Below the pieces are notes generated by a model. It worked only from the letters and a program-made list of their open reading frames with translations. It searched no databases and had not been told where the DNA came from. This document shows, one piece after another, positions 62,643-64,000 of a stretch of 64,000 nucleotides of DNA. The translations under genes were made by a program, and so were the position numbers. The DNA lies in NCBI GenBank assembly GCA_027061995.1, contig JAMOUT010000079.1:1-64000 (forward strand). Direction: 5' to 3'. This stretch comes from Candidatus Aminicenantota bacterium (GTDB taxonomy: Bacteria > Acidobacteriota > Aminicenantia > JAMOAD01). Every line of letters begins with the position of its first letter. Position 1 is the stretch's first letter.

Positions 62643-63739
62643 TTTTCTTCCTCCTTAACGAAAGCATTAGTGAAAAGTCCGAAATTTCCTTCGGTAATAA
62701 CTTTATCGCCCTCTTTTATCCCGCTTAAAACCTCTACAAAAACAGGATTCTTGAATCCTGTTTTAACGGTTTTTTCAATAGCTTTATTATTTTCCATTAC
62801 AAAAACTTTACTATTATCAATAACCGCTTTCGCCGGAAGAACGATGCAGCCGGATTTTTCTTTGTAATGGATTCTGACTTTAACAATTGTTCCGGGTAAA
62901 ACTTTTTTATCTTTATTGTTTGCAATAATTCGAGCTGATACCGATGATGTCATAGGATTAGTTTTTTCATTAACAGTTAAAACTTTTCCTTCTATCAAAT
63001 TATTCTTTAAAATGATTTCCGCTTTTTGTCCCGATTTGATAAGGGCGGCTTCCGAAGAGGGAATATCTATATCAACATAAATCTTACTGTAATCTTCAAG
63101 TGTATATACTCCCGTGCTTTGAGAAAATCCACCCATGGAAGGATTTATGAAATCTCCCTCCTCTTTATACTTCCCTGTTATTATTCCTGAAAAAGGGGCT
63201 TTGATTTTTGTGCTGTTATATTGGAATTTTGCAAGATTAAAACCTGCGGTTGCTCTTTTAAAATTATTAAGGGCAAGTCCATAGGCTGAAACAGCTTTTT
63301 CATATTGAGCTTTCGAGACTCCGTTTTTACTGTAAACAGCCGCTATCCTGATTTTGTTTTTTTTCGCATCATTAAGGTTTATTTTTGCTGATTCAAGCAT
63401 GGCTTTTGCTTGTTCGTATTGAGCTTTATAAGTGGTATCCTCAAGCTCAAACAAAAGGTCCCCTTTTCTGACAAAATCACCTATCTCTTTATAAAGTTTT
63501 TTTATTCTTCCGGGAACTTCGGGAAGAACAATAAGTGTATTATAAGATATAACCGTTCCCGCATAATCAAAGTATTCGCTTATTGAAGATATTTTAGCGC
63601 ACTCTGTTTTTACGAGAAAAGCCACGCTTCCCTTTGTTGATTTAGTATCATATCGTTTCCCTTTTTTACATGATGATATATTTATAATGGAAATAATTAA
63701 TGTAAGTATTAAAAATATGTTTTTTAATTTGGTTTTCAT
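62639..63739 (-). CDS. RND periplasmic adaptor (membrane fusion) lipoprotein
   Basis: A 366-aa adaptor: hydrophobic 8-20 and a likely lipobox (ISSC, Cys24). The first biotinyl-lipoyl half (TLIVLPEVPGRIKKLYKEIG), a helical hairpin (AQYEQAKAMLESAKINLNDA and on), the second half (FSGIITGKYKEEGDF) and the C-terminal beta barrel (GKVLTVNEKTNPMTSSVSAR) are all present. It bridges the pump and the TolC-type channel. GGAGGA precedes the ATG. The gene lies 12 nt after the TolC-type gene. Confidence 0.93.
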   Translation of the reverse strand: MKTKLKNIFLILTLIISIINISSCKKGKRYDTKSTKGSVAFLVKTECAKISSISEYFDYAGTVISYNTLIVLPEVPGRIKKLYKEIGDFVRKGDLLFELEDTTYKAQYEQAKAMLESAKINLNDAKKNKIRIAAVYSKNGVSKAQYEKAVSAYGLALNNFKRATAGFNLAKFQYNSTKIKAPFSGIITGKYKEEGDFINPSMGGFSQSTGVYTLEDYSKIYVDIDIPSSEAALIKSGQKAEIILKNNLIEGKVLTVNEKTNPMTSSVSARIIANNKDKKVLPGTIVKVRIHYKEKSGCIVLPAKAVIDNSKVFVMENNKAIEKTVKTGFKNPVFVEVLSGIKEGDKVITEGNFGLFTNAFVKEEEK

Positions 63740-63751
63740 TTTATCCTCCTC

Positions 63752-64000
63752 CTATTTAAAAATATTTTTTGAGACCAATGATTCTATCTTAAAGATGTTT
63801 GAATAATATTCATATATAGCTTTAAAATAATTAAGTTGAGAAGTAAGATATTTATTTTGAATAAGTTCAAGGTCAGTATATGATATCATCCCCTCTTTAT
63901 AACTAAGGGAAGCTATATCATACTCCTCTTTCGCATTTCTGTAATTCGCTTTTTGCAAAACTATCTTTGCTTTAAGGTAGCTGTCTTTTTTTACAGCATT
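63752..64000 (-). CDS. TolC-family outer membrane efflux protein (C-terminal part)
   Basis: The last 82 codons of a gene that runs off the window edge. The helical segment AKIVLQKANYRNAKEEYDIA, then LSYKEGMISYTDLELIQNKY and LTSQLNYFKAIYEY, is typical for the last coiled-coil helices of TolC/OprM proteins. It is the first visible gene of the efflux operon with the adaptor and the RND pump. The 5' part, including any signal peptide, is not in the window. Confidence 0.85.
   Translation of the reverse strand, partial: NAVKKDSYLKAKIVLQKANYRNAKEEYDIASLSYKEGMISYTDLELIQNKYLTSQLNYFKAIYEYYSNIFKIESLVSKNIFK

Noticed and set aside
1-64000. CRISPR array, tRNA, rRNA or insertion sequence
   Set aside because: Reading the intergenic gaps showed no regularly spaced repeats, no cloverleaf with TTCGA-type arm and no transposase frame. 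Genes fill nearly all of the window.

Overview
The window is AT-rich, densely coded DNA from a bacterium with a Gram-negative type envelope. Evidence for the envelope: an RND efflux operon with a TolC-family outer membrane protein, SurA-like chaperones, an LpxR-type outer membrane lipid A deacylase, a DUF5916 beta-barrel and several lipoproteins. It looks fermentative and motile or surface-active: acetate kinase, phosphofructokinase, citrate lyase-type subunits, a fused formiminotransferase-cyclodeaminase, an MglA-type GTPase, CheY/CheR and HD-GYP proteins. No rRNA, tRNA, CRISPR array, IS element or complete phage was seen. I cannot name the phylum; a poorly sampled lineage is likely.

Layout. 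1-2920: an accessory island. An AbiEi/AbiEii toxin-antitoxin pair and an LpxR-like gene lie between two nearly identical direct repeats of about 75 bp, each carrying the last 11 codons of the same gene type. 3017-8759: surface and carbohydrate genes (TIG/BNR lipoprotein, DUF5916 barrel, alpha-galactosidase-like hydrolase). 8786-14000: a minus-strand operon mglA, mltD-like, comM, MBL hydrolase; the MglA carries a long acidic extension. 14131-16560: nagB, a small membrane protein and an EndoQ-like PHP protein. 16562-26784: a minus-strand run ackA, HEAT protein, cheR, cheY, OPT transporter, histidine kinase, solute-binding lipoprotein, the most unusual regulatory cluster here. 26910-34258: HD-GYP regulator, ftsK, rpsT, comEC, rarA. 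34595-37594: an unrecognised 573-aa protein facing a DRTGG/CBS-ATPase pair. 37926-43243: two PPIases, a small unknown protein and polA in one overlapping operon. 43318-47235: an abundant-looking lipoprotein with its own terminator, then smc. 47440-52582: PrsW protease, MFS transporter, then nnr-tsaE-lepB. 52594-59515: pfkA, dgt-ftcD, and divergently a citD-citE fusion with citF. 59562-64000: an RND operon cut by the window edge.

Themes. (1) Several genes without a Shine-Dalgarno sequence (mglA, the HD-GYP regulator, ftsK) have a -10 box 5-7 nt before the start codon, suggesting leaderless mRNAs. (2) ackA, ftcD and citDEF fit amino-acid or organic-acid fermentation to acetate. (3) The OPT/Che/HEAT/kinase/binding-protein run could be a peptide sensing and uptake system; this is inferred from gene order only. 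Where a ribosome-binding site or overlap pointed to an internal start, the start was moved and the reason is given in the entry.
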